A stretch of DNA of 64,000 nucleotides from Limnochorda pilosa (GCF_001544015.1 NZ_AP014924.1:3753037-3817036), one strand, 5' to 3'. Positions 18,225 through 26,919 are shown, counted from the stretch's first letter. The notes: generated by a model not told the origin, from the sequence alone. Translations and numbers: made by a program.

Positions 18225-19396
18225 GCTGCCTCCTCCTTCCGGAGGGCTTCCAGGAAGAGCTCGGCGGGCGACCCCGCGAGCGGGACGGCATCCGCCCGGC
18301 AGCGGGCCTCCAGGGCGCGCATGAAGCGGAAGAGCCGGTCCTCCCTGGCGCCGGCCCCCATGTGGCCCACCCGCCAGAGCCGCCCCTCCAGCTCGGCCAG
18401 CGATCCGGCCATCATGACGCCCTGTTCCTCCCACATCCGGCGCCGGAACGCCCGGTCGTCGACCCCCTCGGGTACGAGAAACGCAGTGACGCTCGAGGCC
18501 GCATGCTCCTCGGGAGCATAGACCCGGAAGCCGGCTCCCCGCAGGGCCACCCGCACCGCCCGGCTCAGACGGCGGTGGCGGGCGAAGGCTGCCTCCAGGC
18601 CCTCGGCCAGGAGCGCGTCGCACGCCGCGCCGAGGGCGGCCATCTCGGCTGCGGCCGGGGTGTAGGGGAAGAAACGGTCGCGCGCATCCAGCCACGTGCG
18701 CTTCCACTCGAGGAGATTGGCGTAGAAGGCGGGGATTCGGGTCTTCCGCCGCCCCACCTTCTCCCAGGCCCGGTCCGACACGGAGACCAAGGCCAACCCG
18801 GTTGGGGCGGAGAGCGCTTTCTGCGACGCGCCCAGCACCACGTCCGCCCCCCAGGCGTCCGTCTCGACCGGATCGGCCGCCAGGGAGGAGACCGCGTCCA
18901 CGATGCTGATCACCTGGTGCTCGCCCAGGACCCGGAGCAACCCTTCCACCGGGTTGAGGAGCCCCGTGGGCGTCTCGCAATGGACCAGGGTCGCCACCCG
19001 CACGCGCGGGTTGGCGGCCAGCGCCTCCTCCACCTTCTCGGGCGCCAGCACCTGGTCGAAGGGCGCCTCCACGTAGACGGGCCTCGCCCCGTACCGCTCC
19101 ACCAGGTCGCCGAAGCCGCGGCCGAAGAGCCCGTTGCTCAGGACGAGCACCGGCTCATCCGGCTCGACCAGGCTGGCCACGGCCGCGTCCAGCCCCAGCA
19201 TGCCCTCCCCGGTCAGGACCAGTACCGGCCGCCGGGTGCCCATGATGCGGCCGAGCTTCTGACCGAGCTCGTCGTAGAAACGGTAGAAGTCCGGGTCGAG
19301 ATCGGGGTTGGTGGTGGGGCGGCCCAGGGCTCGTCGCACCGGCTCCTCCACCTCCGTGGGACCCGGTGTCATCAGCAACCGATCGTCCCGCTGCAC
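18221..19396 (-). CDS. Class V aminotransferase (alanine-glyoxylate/serine-pyruvate type)
   Basis: 391 aa. MTPGPTEV at the start, LTGEGMLGLDAAVASL, the cofactor aspartate in SIVDAVSS (Asp168), and the PLP lysine in GASQKALSAPTG (Lys193) identify a fold-type I PLP enzyme of the AGXT/PucG group. Substrates are probably glyoxylate with alanine or serine, or serine for a serine-glyoxylate enzyme. The glycine cleavage operon in the window makes glyoxylate-to-glycine conversion an attractive but unproven role. GTG start behind GAGGAGGAAC. Confidence 0.85.
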   Translation of the reverse strand: MQRDDRLLMTPGPTEVEEPVRRALGRPTTNPDLDPDFYRFYDELGQKLGRIMGTRRPVLVLTGEGMLGLDAAVASLVEPDEPVLVLSNGLFGRGFGDLVERYGARPVYVEAPFDQVLAPEKVEEALAANPRVRVATLVHCETPTGLLNPVEGLLRVLGEHQVISIVDAVSSLAADPVETDAWGADVVLGASQKALSAPTGLALVSVSDRAWEKVGRRKTRIPAFYANLLEWKRTWLDARDRFFPYTPAAAEMAALGAACDALLAEGLEAAFARHRRLSRAVRVALRGAGFRVYAPEEHAASSVTAFLVPEGVDDRAFRRRMWEEQGVMMAGSLAELEGRLWRVGHMGAGAREDRLFRFMRALEARCRADAVPLAGSPAELFLEALRKEEAA

Positions 19397-19511
19397 TCGG
19401 GCCGTTCCTCCTCGCTATAGCCTCCCCCCTTATTTGGCCGCCCTGCCGGGAATTCCTGGCGACGACGCCGCGAGTGGGTGCACCCTGGGGACCGGATCCG
19501 TTCCAAACCGG

Positions 19512-21200
19512 TCAGGCCCCGACCCTTGCCGGCGCGGGACGGGGTCCCGGCAGGCAGACCTTTCGAAGCTGGTGAAGGGCCGCGTCGGGGTCCTCTGCGT
19601 CCTGGAGGCTGGGATTACACGCCCGTACGTCGTCCTCTCCGACCCCATAGCGCTGGGCGAGCCCCCACAGCGTGTCGTCCTCTTCCACCCGCACGAAGGT
19701 GTAGGTCGCCGGGGGGCGTGCGTCGGACGGCAGGCTGACCGCCTCGGCGACGGCCTCAGGCGTCACCAGCCGCAGCAAGCGCCCGTGCAGCCGGAGGTCG
19801 GCGCGGATCTCGGTGGTCTCCCGGTTGATCAGGTCGGCCACCGGGTGTTCCACCTCGGCCCAGAGCTGCGCCTCCATCTCCGGTTCCGCCCCGGGGGCGG
19901 GCATCTCCACCTCCACCTGGAGCGCATTGGGCCACGGGTGGTAGTGGAGCGGGCGCGAGTCGTCGTCCACCCGGGCGGCGTAGAGCAGGCCGCACGCCAC
20001 CACCAGCCGGGCGGTCACCCGGTCGGTGCCCACCTGGACGGTCTCCAGGAACGGCCGGGCGGTGACATCGACGACCTGCTCGATGAGCGGCTTGCCCCGG
20101 GGGAGCTCCAGGACCGCCGAGGCCTCCTGCCGGCGCTCCAGGTCGGCCACCAGCTCGACCACGGGGCGGCTCACCCGGCGTTCCACCACCTCTTCCCCCT
20201 CGGCGCGCACCCCGGCGGCCAGGTTGAGGGTGGACCTCCGAAGCGGCCTGGCCACGAAGCGAGGGCGACTTTCGACCCAAACGCGGCGCCCCTGGTCCCT
20301 TAGGGTCGCATCCACCTGGAACGCCAAGGGGATGAGCTCTGCCTCCATCCCGTCCTCCAGGCCGGCGCTGGCCGCCTCCATCTCAAAGGGCGTCTCCGCC
20401 TGGAAACGGGCGAGCAACGCCTGGCCCTCCACGGGGTTGGCCGGCGCGTACAGCACCCGGTAGCCCATGTCCACCTGCGCGTGCAATCGACCGTCCTCCA
20501 CCTGGACCGCCCCCACCCGGGGAACAGCCTCCGCCCGCAGGATCCGCTCGGCAGGCGGGTGGTACTCCCCCAGGGCCAGCTCACCCGCGGCGTGCCCTTC
20601 CACCGTCACCTCAGGAACGAGGCTGATCGCCCGGAGCTGGAGAGGCTCGAGGATGGCGCCCGGCGGCAGCGGGCCCTCGGCCACGGGCTGCATGCTGGCA
20701 GTGTAGGCGTACGAGGCGACCCGCGCCTCCAGGACCGCGTCGATGTCCACCTGCCGGCCTCCCGCCGCCAGATCCCACTCCACCTCCCGGGCGACCACGT
20801 CCACCTGGACCCCGTCGTCGGGGCCGGTTCCTTCCGCATCCACCAGCAGGGTGAAGGGGACGCCGCCGATCCAGGTGGCGCTGAAGAGGCGCTCCGCCGG
20901 CTGCTCCCCGTAGACCTCCCCCGCGTCGGCAAAGGGCTCCGTGCCCCGCCGTGAACCCGCCTCCACCGGGGCGGCGTAGGTCAGCCGCACGGTGCACGCA
21001 CCTTCGAGCAGGATGCGATCGGGCTCAGGGTGGGCACGGTAGCGGTCCGGCAGGACCTCCAGCAACACCACCCGGTGGGCGGGGGGCAGGTGCGCCGGCA
21101 GGTTCACCGATCCTTCCACCACCGTCCGGGCCGTACCACCCCCCCGCCGCTCGCGTACGGAAAGAGGTTTCTCGCGCAGACGCAGCTTCACTCGACTCAC
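19512..21200 (-). CDS. DUF3794-LysM spore coat protein, SipL-like
   Basis: 562 aa. At least two DUF3794-type beta modules precede a C-terminal LysM (about 505-555, TYTFVRVEEDDTLWGLAQRYGV). This DUF3794-plus-LysM layout is that of clostridial SipL, which binds SpoIVA and anchors the coat to the forespore. The protein lacks a signal peptide, as expected for a mother-cell cytoplasmic coat protein. GTG at 21200 sits very close to GGAGG; GTG at 21191 is better spaced and may be the true start. Confidence 0.8.
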   Translation of the reverse strand: MSRVKLRLREKPLSVRERRGGGTARTVVEGSVNLPAHLPPAHRVVLLEVLPDRYRAHPEPDRILLEGACTVRLTYAAPVEAGSRRGTEPFADAGEVYGEQPAERLFSATWIGGVPFTLLVDAEGTGPDDGVQVDVVAREVEWDLAAGGRQVDIDAVLEARVASYAYTASMQPVAEGPLPPGAILEPLQLRAISLVPEVTVEGHAAGELALGEYHPPAERILRAEAVPRVGAVQVEDGRLHAQVDMGYRVLYAPANPVEGQALLARFQAETPFEMEAASAGLEDGMEAELIPLAFQVDATLRDQGRRVWVESRPRFVARPLRRSTLNLAAGVRAEGEEVVERRVSRPVVELVADLERRQEASAVLELPRGKPLIEQVVDVTARPFLETVQVGTDRVTARLVVACGLLYAARVDDDSRPLHYHPWPNALQVEVEMPAPGAEPEMEAQLWAEVEHPVADLINRETTEIRADLRLHGRLLRLVTPEAVAEAVSLPSDARPPATYTFVRVEEDDTLWGLAQRYGVGEDDVRACNPSLQDAEDPDAALHQLRKVCLPGPRPAPARVGA

Positions 21201-21267
21201 CCTCCAGGAGGCCAGGTGCCCCCGTAGCGGCAGGGTTTGACGCCCGGGAGCTCGTGTCCATCAAGGT

Positions 21268-22572
21268 CTATGCGCCCACGGCCGGGGGTATGTCCGCGGA
21301 GCCCCGCGTTCCCGGGTGCCAGGGGCTCAGCGGCCCAGGAAGCACCCGGCCGGCGCGCGGGTCCTCGCCCCCCAGGGCTGCCAGGACGACCCCCGCGAGC
21401 CTCGCTCGGGCCACCCGCCGGAGCACCTGCTCCACGCTGCGGGCCGAGGGGAGCCAGTACTGCTGCTCGTCCGAGCCGTGCCGCACCTGGAACGTGAGCG
21501 CGCCCCAGCGGTCGTCCCAGCGCAACCGGCGCGCGTGCTTCAGGGCCTCCACCCGGGCGGCGCGGAACGAGAGCACGGCCGGGCCCTCCAGCGGACGGTC
21601 GGGTCCAAGCGTCCACTGCAGGGCTCCCAGCGGCAGCTCCACCAGCACCTTGTAGCTCGGGGACCGGCTTGCGCGAGAGAAGACGGGATCCAGCGCGGCC
21701 GCCCCCGCGGCGCTCGGGGGGCTCTCCCCCGGGAGGGGCCTGCGCGCCAGCACCAGAAGATCGACGTTGCGCGCCAACAGCCCGTCGGGCAGGTCATCGG
21801 CCCAGGCCGGCCAGATGGAGGGGCGCCGGGCCAGGTCGCGCGTGGCGAGGAGCAGGACGCCCCGGCGACTCAGGGCCTCGCGGAGCGCCGCGAGCAGCTT
21901 CAACCAGCGCCGCCCATCTCCAGGCAGCACCGGTTCCAGGTCCACGTCGACCGCGATGGGATGGAAGCGATCCACCACCCGGAGGATGGCCGAGACCAGC
22001 TCGCGCCGGGCCCGCCGGCCCGGAGCGCTTCGCGTCTCCGCCGGAGCCGGGCCGGTTTCCGTCCTTGCGGGCTGGGTCTCGGGCGCTTCACGGGTCTCGA
22101 GGGCCGGGCCGCGGGTGATGCGCCAGGCCCAGGGGGGCACGCCCGCCTCGCCCGCGCCGGCCTGCTCCAGCTCCTCCGCCCACGCGCCCGCCCCCCGAGG
22201 CTGCCCCGGTTGCAGAGGGTCGAACCGGGTGGGCCGCACGACCGCGCTGGCGAAGGGGTAGGCGCGGGCCCAGCGCTCCAGCGAGAAGGGGAGCGCGGGA
22301 TCGACGACACCCAGGACAACGTGCTGCCCCCCGAGACGCACGGCCGGCTCGCGCAACAGGTGGAAGAGGTCCGGCCCCGCCGCGCCGTCAGGGAAGAGGC
22401 CGTAGCGCCGCTGGCACTCCCGGACGGCCTGGCGGGTGAGGAGCCCGTACCGGCCGTCCATGGGGCCAGGGTCGAAGCCCAGGCGCGCCAGGTCTTCCTG
22501 CAGGGTCCGGACCGCCTGGCCGCGGGCTCCCAGCGCCAGGACGCGGCGGTGGTGTCCCCACGGTGGGTGCAC
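21268..22572 (-). CDS. Peptidoglycan-binding, GH18-like glycosidase
   Basis: 434 aa from GTG at 22572. A PG_binding_1 domain (about 11-75, LGARGQAVRTLQEDLARLGF) precedes a divergent GH18-type barrel. VDVDLEP (208-214) retains the D-x-D-x-E acid motif, with E213 the likely catalytic residue. An Ala/Thr/Glu-rich insert (about 155-190) separates strands. There is no signal peptide. Spore-germination glycosidases such as YaaH combine wall-binding repeats with GH18, so a spore cortex or coat role is plausible. Identification of the barrel is by motif only. Confidence 0.6.
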   Translation of the reverse strand: MHPPWGHHRRVLALGARGQAVRTLQEDLARLGFDPGPMDGRYGLLTRQAVRECQRRYGLFPDGAAGPDLFHLLREPAVRLGGQHVVLGVVDPALPFSLERWARAYPFASAVVRPTRFDPLQPGQPRGAGAWAEELEQAGAGEAGVPPWAWRITRGPALETREAPETQPARTETGPAPAETRSAPGRRARRELVSAILRVVDRFHPIAVDVDLEPVLPGDGRRWLKLLAALREALSRRGVLLLATRDLARRPSIWPAWADDLPDGLLARNVDLLVLARRPLPGESPPSAAGAAALDPVFSRASRSPSYKVLVELPLGALQWTLGPDRPLEGPAVLSFRAARVEALKHARRLRWDDRWGALTFQVRHGSDEQQYWLPSARSVEQVLRRVARARLAGVVLAALGGEDPRAGRVLPGPLSPWHPGTRGSADIPPAVGA

Positions 22573-22634
22573 GGGCGAGCCTCCCTCCCACGTCCCATCC
22601 CACCGTATGAGACGACCGGCGGCAGGATTCCCTG

Positions 22635-23603
22635 CTAGACCAGGTCGACGTTCAGGGCATCCAGCACCGCACCGATGGGGTTGGCGAGGGAGGCGCGATC
22701 CGAGCCGGCGAAGAGCAGGCCCACCGCCCGGTCGCCGCTCGCCAGCAGCGACCCCGAGTCTCCCCCCTCCACCATGGGGGTGGTGAGGATCTGTTCCTCG
22801 AACCAGACGGGGTCCGTGTCGGACATGTACACCTTCATGGTCACGTGGGTCGCCTGCACCTCGCCCCGGGTGACCGCCGACGTCCGCCCCGACTTGGCTA
22901 CCCGCATCCCCGGCTCCGCCTCCACGACTCCCTGGATCCGCCCGAGACCGAGGATTTCGGGCGAGACCCAGGCCCGTTCGTTCGGGCGGGCCACCGCGGC
23001 ATCGACCAGGTTGGCATCCACCCCCACCGCTTCCGCCGGCAGGCCCCGGGCGACGCCCAGAACACGGCTCCACCAGGACGCCGGGGCCCTTCGACGCTGA
23101 AGGGGCACGAACCGCACCAGCTCACCGATGCGGTCGCGCTCCACCGTGCCGCCGTCGTGCGCGCCCGGCTGAAGGACAGGGTCGCCGGCGCGCGCCCGGG
23201 TGTCCCGGCCGTCGGTGCCGCCGGCGAGGACATGGTTGTTGGAAAGAATGAGCCATTCGCCGGTGGTCCGGTCGCGCACGATCGCGCCGAGAGTGCCTGC
23301 GCTCACGTGGTAGTGGCCGATGCTTACGCCGCCGGGGGCCGGCCGTACTCTCCGGGTGCGCAGGGAGAGGGCGCGCACCCGCCCCACCTCGATGACGTCG
23401 GTGAGCGCCGTCTCAACCCGCCCAGGCACCATGGCCCTGGGACTCAGCTCCTCGGGGGGCAGCTTCTGCTCCACGTAGATGCAGAGGGCCCGGGTCCCGG
23501 TGGAGCCACCCCGCTGGTTTTTCCAGCCGAGCCCGCACCCCACCACGTTGGGCCGCTGGAGGATGTGCCGCCGGTTCTTCCGGAGGATGGTCAGCAGGTC
23601 CAT
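22635..23603 (-). CDS. Nal1-like trypsin-fold serine protease
   Basis: 322 aa from ATG at 23603. The N-terminal module RPNVVGCGLGWKNQ, CIYVEQK, TDVIEVG resembles the N-terminal part of bacterial Nal1-type peptidases. The protease domain shows the triad: His124 in LSNNHVLA, an Asp near 196-201 and Ser283 in GGDSGS. No signal peptide, so it probably acts inside the cell, perhaps the mother cell. It is divergent from the three unknown plus-strand genes and adjacent to the glycosidase, suggesting a spore-envelope role. Confidence 0.75.
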   Translation of the reverse strand: MDLLTILRKNRRHILQRPNVVGCGLGWKNQRGGSTGTRALCIYVEQKLPPEELSPRAMVPGRVETALTDVIEVGRVRALSLRTRRVRPAPGGVSIGHYHVSAGTLGAIVRDRTTGEWLILSNNHVLAGGTDGRDTRARAGDPVLQPGAHDGGTVERDRIGELVRFVPLQRRRAPASWWSRVLGVARGLPAEAVGVDANLVDAAVARPNERAWVSPEILGLGRIQGVVEAEPGMRVAKSGRTSAVTRGEVQATHVTMKVYMSDTDPVWFEEQILTTPMVEGGDSGSLLASGDRAVGLLFAGSDRASLANPIGAVLDALNVDLV

Positions 23604-23709
23604 GGGCGCCGCCTTCCTTTCCACCGGCAGCCTATGGCCGGTGGGGCCTGGGCGGCCTAGACCCCACCTCCTGATTGGCGCGTCCCCGCCGGTACCGGAG
23701 GCATAGGGT

Positions 23710-24126
23710 ATGGGAGCAGAGATCGGCTGGGGGCTGAACGAGGTGCGGTGGAGCGAGGAGCATCGGGTCGCGCCGCGTCGAGAGGCTTGGCGCATCTGGC
23801 GAGCCGACCACGGCCGCCCCGCGCCGGATCTTCAGGGGCGGCCGCCCGTCCAGAACGACCACCGCGGGAGCCTGTCGGTGGAGGCCTCCGCGGCGCTCTC
23901 TTCCGAAGAGCCCGTGCTTTGGCACCAGGTGAGCCGGGGTGAAGACTGGTCCGGGCTGGTGGCCCGTTACAACGTGGCGGATCCCTCGGCGCTCCTGGCG
24001 GCCAACGGGTTGGTGGAGGCCGGGCCCCTTGTACCCGGGGAGTGGGTCTGCGTGCCATGCCGGCTGGTGAGGCCCGTGTGGGAGATCGACCCCGAGGGCG
24101 GAAGCGAGGAGGACGCGGATGGCTAG
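23710..24126 (+). CDS. LysM domain protein of unknown role
   Basis: 138 aa. The N-terminal half is charged and unrecognised. The C-terminal half (about 69-118) reads as a LysM: HQVSRGEDWSGLVARYNV, ALLAANGL, PGEWVCVP. No signal peptide. LysM without a leader is common in spore coat assembly proteins. The stop overlaps the start of the next gene by eight bases, so the two are coupled. Start preceded by CCGGAGG. Confidence 0.65.
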   Translation: MGAEIGWGLNEVRWSEEHRVAPRREAWRIWRADHGRPAPDLQGRPPVQNDHRGSLSVEASAALSSEEPVLWHQVSRGEDWSGLVARYNVADPSALLAANGLVEAGPLVPGEWVCVPCRLVRPVWEIDPEGGSEEDADG

Positions 24127-25072
24127 CCAGGTCCTGCACTTCCCTCTCGCCCCGCCCGAGGCACACCCCTACACCCACCCCGGCGGGCCGGCGGCGCGTG
24201 CGCGGGGCGAGTTCCGGCTGCGTCTGTGGGCCGATGGTACCGGCGCCGGCCTCACCAGGGCGGAGCGGCTGCGCATGGTCAACAACGAGGGAGGGTACTA
24301 CCAGACCTGGCTGGTCGCCGACGTGCGGGTGCCGCGACGCGTGGATCCTGCCGATCTGGAGGCCCTGCCGCGGGTCCATCCCGAGGCGAACCGGCCCGGG
24401 TCCGTCTTCACCCTGGACGGGCAGCGGCCGCGGCCCCTACCGGCCGCGGGGGTTCCCAACACCGTGTGGCTCGCGGTGCGGGCGGGAGCGTGGGGTACCG
24501 ACGAGACCGGCCGTCAACCCGGAGCGCGCTGGTTCCTGAACGACTTCAGCAACTGGTGCTTCTGGCTACCCGAGGGGTGGGGCGAGCCGCCGCCTCCCCT
24601 CGCCGACGATCCGGGCGCCCCCCGGGATCCGGACGCGCCGGAGCTCGGAGCCGCCCGCGGCCTGCCGTCAGGCCTGGCCCTGCAGATCCTCACGGACCTC
24701 TTCGTCGGCCGGGCGACGGTGCTGCCCGAGGTACCGGCGGATCCGCCTTTGGCCCGGCTCCAGGCCCTCTGGGAGAGGCGTGTGCGCCCCCTGGATTCGG
24801 ACGGCGACGGCCTTCTCGGCTACCGGGACGCAGTGGGGACGCGGGGGCTCTTCCTGGATCCGCTCGCGTTCTCGCGGGTGATCGTGACGCGTGAGGTCCC
24901 GTCGTCTGCGACCGTGCCCCGCCTCTACCCCACCACCGCCGCGGTCGTGCTGGCAGGGTGGCGCGAGGGCGCCGCGCTCGTGGACACGGTGGAGCCGGAA
25001 CCGAACGAACCCCCGGCCGACGGGGCCGAACGGGACCCTGATCCTCTTCCCGAGGTTCCTGCCGCTGGATAG
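24119..25072 (+). CDS. Unknown protein with a calcium-loop-like motif
   Basis: 317 aa, not recognised. The first 160 residues look like a beta-rich domain with many aromatics (GGYYQTWLVADV, WFLNDFSNWCFWLPEGW). A proline-rich linker and a region with DSDGDGLLGYRD, which resembles an EF-hand or dockerin loop, follow; the C-terminus is acidic and proline-rich. There is no signal peptide or membrane helix. Coupled to the LysM gene before it and 19 bases before the next gene, so part of a three-gene operon. Confidence 0.55.
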   Translation: MASQVLHFPLAPPEAHPYTHPGGPAARARGEFRLRLWADGTGAGLTRAERLRMVNNEGGYYQTWLVADVRVPRRVDPADLEALPRVHPEANRPGSVFTLDGQRPRPLPAAGVPNTVWLAVRAGAWGTDETGRQPGARWFLNDFSNWCFWLPEGWGEPPPPLADDPGAPRDPDAPELGAARGLPSGLALQILTDLFVGRATVLPEVPADPPLARLQALWERRVRPLDSDGDGLLGYRDAVGTRGLFLDPLAFSRVIVTREVPSSATVPRLYPTTAAVVLAGWREGAALVDTVEPEPNEPPADGAERDPDPLPEVPAAG

Positions 25073-25091
25073 CCTGAGGGAGGGAAGGCGC

Positions 25092-25766
25092 TTGCAGCCC
25101 CTGGAAGCGGAGAGGATCGCACGGGAGATCGACATCCTCGAGGAGCGCCGCGCTCTGGCCCAGGAGGAAGCCGCCTGGTGCCAGGCCCAAGCGCCGGTCT
25201 TTCGGAGCGCGACCGCCGGTCGCCGCCGGGAGATGGAGGCGGCCGGGTTCGCGCCCCCAGGCGGTGGAGGCGTGCCGTTGGACGGGTGGCTCCAATGGCT
25301 GGATCGCCTGGCGCCTCTCCTGGAGGCGATGGGACCCCCGTCCGGGCCTCTCGCGAAGATCTTGACCCTCTGGAGGCAGGTGAAAGGAGTGCAAGCCGTG
25401 ATGGGCGGACACGAGGATCGGTCGGGAGCCTCCCCGGGCCGGAAGCCGTCCGTGAGCGAGCTGGCCTCTCTGGTCCAGCGCGGGGCTGCGGGAGGGGAGG
25501 ATCCCATGGGCCTGGCCCAGGGACAGAAGCTGGATCCCGAGTCGGCAAGCTTCTTGCGGTCCCTGGGCGTGGAAGCGAGCGCGGGCGAGGAGATGACCGA
25601 GGCCTTGCGGCGCATCGCAACCGGACTCAACGCCGGCCAGAAGGCCGAGCTGAAGGAGAAGGCATCCAAGCTCCTGGAAGGGCTCCTGGGCGCTGCGCCC
25701 GGCGGGCCCCGGGGACGGGCGGGAGATCCAAGGTCAGCGGGCGGACCTCCGGGAGCCCGCGCCTGA
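25092..25766 (+). CDS. Unknown helical protein
   Basis: 224 aa from TTG at 25092, chosen because GAGGGAGGGAAGG lies just upstream; the frame extends further 5' but there overlaps the preceding gene. The N-terminus (PLEAERIAREIDILEERRALAQEE) predicts a long charged helix or coiled coil. Middle and end are Ala/Gly/Pro-rich with another helix near KAELKEKASKLLEGLLG. No domain recognised. Last gene of the plus-strand trio; it ends 89 bases from the veg stop. Confidence 0.5.
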   Translation: MQPLEAERIAREIDILEERRALAQEEAAWCQAQAPVFRSATAGRRREMEAAGFAPPGGGGVPLDGWLQWLDRLAPLLEAMGPPSGPLAKILTLWRQVKGVQAVMGGHEDRSGASPGRKPSVSELASLVQRGAAGGEDPMGLAQGQKLDPESASFLRSLGVEASAGEEMTEALRRIATGLNAGQKAELKEKASKLLEGLLGAAPGGPRGRAGDPRSAGGPPGARA

Positions 25767-25855
25767 GGCGCGGCACCCCTCGTCGTGGAATAGAAGAAGA
25801 CGTCCCTTGCCACCATGTGGGAAGAGACGTCCGTGCGAGCGGGAAGAGGATTGGG

Positions 25856-26131
25856 TCAGAGGTTGACGACACCGACCCTGTTCTCGTCGACGGTAAGTTC
25901 CACCGTCTCCGTCAGGACGTCGGCGTAGGTGTAGGAGAGCCGGCGCACCGAGTCCGAGCCTTCGAGTCTCACCACGAAGAGCTTGGGGTAGGTGCGCTCG
26001 ATGACCCCTTCGGTCTCGATCACCTTGCGACGCCCCCGGTTGGCCCGTACCTTGACGCGCTTGCCGACGCACGCCTCGACGCGAGCCCGAATCTCCTCCA
26101 GGGCGTTGGTCCGGTCGATCGCCAAGGGCAT
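25856..26131 (-). CDS. veg: Veg protein
   Basis: 91 aa from ATG at 26131, with AGGAAGGTG just upstream; an earlier GTG at 26170 overlaps the promoter -10 and is excluded. GKRVKVRANRGRRKVIETEG, YPKLFVVRL and LSYTYADVLTETVEL match Veg. Veg is a small abundant protein that stimulates biofilm matrix genes in Bacillus and lies near ksgA and ispE. Two near-consensus promoters precede it, like the famously strong veg promoter of Bacillus. Confidence 0.92.
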   Translation of the reverse strand: MPLAIDRTNALEEIRARVEACVGKRVKVRANRGRRKVIETEGVIERTYPKLFVVRLEGSDSVRRLSYTYADVLTETVELTVDENRVGVVNL

Positions 26132-26160
26132 CACCTTCCTGGCATTCTGGAACTGGTCGT

Positions 26161-26189
26161 ATTCTACCACAGGCCGGGGCTCGTGTCAA
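26161..26189 (-). promoter_or_regulatory. Proximal veg promoter
   Basis: Minus strand TTGACA (26184-26189), 17-base spacer, TAGAAT (26161-26166). The leader to the ATG at 26131 would be about 25 bases and includes the ribosome site. Confidence 0.85.
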
Positions 26190-26200
26190 CATAACCGCGT

Positions 26201-26230
26201 ATTATAGCAGAGGGCTCGAATTCGTGTCAA
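26201..26230 (-). promoter_or_regulatory. Distal veg promoter
   Basis: Minus strand TTGACA (26225-26230), 18-base spacer, TATAAT (26201-26206), both boxes perfect. It lies 40 bases upstream of the proximal promoter and directly after the ykuK terminator. Confidence 0.85.
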
Positions 26231-26243
26231 GCACAAGGTGAAG

Positions 26244-26280
26244 AAAAAACCGTGGCCGGGAGCCGCAGGCTCCCGGCCAC
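26244..26280 (-). terminator. Rho-independent terminator after ykuK
   Basis: Perfect 13-bp stem (26252-26264 with 26268-26280; GTGGCCGGGAGCC arm) with a 3-base loop. On the minus strand it is followed by GG and six T (26244-26249). It insulates veg from upstream transcription. Confidence 0.93.
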
Positions 26281-26298
26281 CTCCCTTGCGGCCGTGCG

Positions 26299-26772
26299 CT
26301 ACTTGGTGTACTTGTCGGCCACGGTGCTGGCGCCGTAGGAGTCGGGCTTGATGCGGGCGTCGAAGCCGCTGCCCGAGACCATGCCCACGACTTCCCGAAT
26401 GAGGTCCTTCGTCTCGCCGTTCTCACCCACGTCCAGGTGGATCTCGACGTTCAGGTCGGCGTAGCCGTTCTCGGCCAGTTTCTCGGCCAGGCGGCTGGCA
26501 AGCCCCAGGCTGCGCGAGGTCTCGTAGAAGATGCGCTGCCGGAGGGACCGGCCCAGGGATTCCTTCTCACGGGTATAGTAGTACCGCGCGCCCTTCCCGT
26601 GCCGGTATACGATGAGGGCCGTCACGAAACAGGTTTCACCGTCGGTCACCTGGGAGTCGGTGCCGACGATGATCTTGTACCGGTTGTCGGGCTGCTCGTG
26701 GACGTAGGCGATCAGGTCGGCAAACGCCTCGTCGAAGCCCATCCGCCCCTTGCTGGGGCTTATGAAGGTCAT
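26299..26772 (-). CDS. ykuK: YkuK family RNase H-like protein
   Basis: 157 aa. FISPSKGRMGFDEAFADL, IIVGTDSQV with acidic residues of an RNase H-like fold, LRQRIFYETSRSLGLA and HLDVGENGETKDLI match the DUF458/YkuK family, whose function is unknown. The ATG at 26772 is preferred (GGTGGTGA before it); upstream in-frame starts at 26814 and 26841 fall inside the promoter. It is separated from rsmA by a promoter and ends in a strong terminator, so it is probably monocistronic. Confidence 0.82.
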   Translation of the reverse strand: MTFISPSKGRMGFDEAFADLIAYVHEQPDNRYKIIVGTDSQVTDGETCFVTALIVYRHGKGARYYYTREKESLGRSLRQRIFYETSRSLGLASRLAEKLAENGYADLNVEIHLDVGENGETKDLIREVVGMVSGSGFDARIKPDSYGASTVADKYTK

Positions 26773-26812
26773 GGTCACCACCGGCCCGAACGTATCGACT
26801 GCTTGCAGGGTC

Positions 26813-26841
26813 ATTATACTTCCAAGAGCGCGAACCCGCAA
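26813..26841 (-). promoter_or_regulatory. Promoter of ykuK
   Basis: Minus strand TTGCGG (26836-26841), 17-base spacer and a perfect TATAAT (26813-26818). The -35 box is a weaker match. Transcription would begin near 26806, placing the usable start codon at 26772. Confidence 0.6.
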
Positions 26842-26919
26842 GGAATCGGGGGTAAGGAGGAGGCCTCCCGTCCCCAGGGCATGTCCTGACCTTTCCCTGC
26901 CTCCTGCACCAGCCCTTGG

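Noticed and set aside
16974..18980. Longer forms of dacF, prs, gcvT, ispE and sucD reaching far upstream
   Set aside because: High GC keeps frames open. The upstream parts overlap real neighbouring genes and lack homology; internal starts with good ribosome sites were used.
26131..26170. Longer Veg starting with GTG at 26170
   Set aside because: That codon overlaps the -10 box of the proximal promoter and would not be transcribed from it. The ATG at 26131 has a ribosome site and gives the family length.
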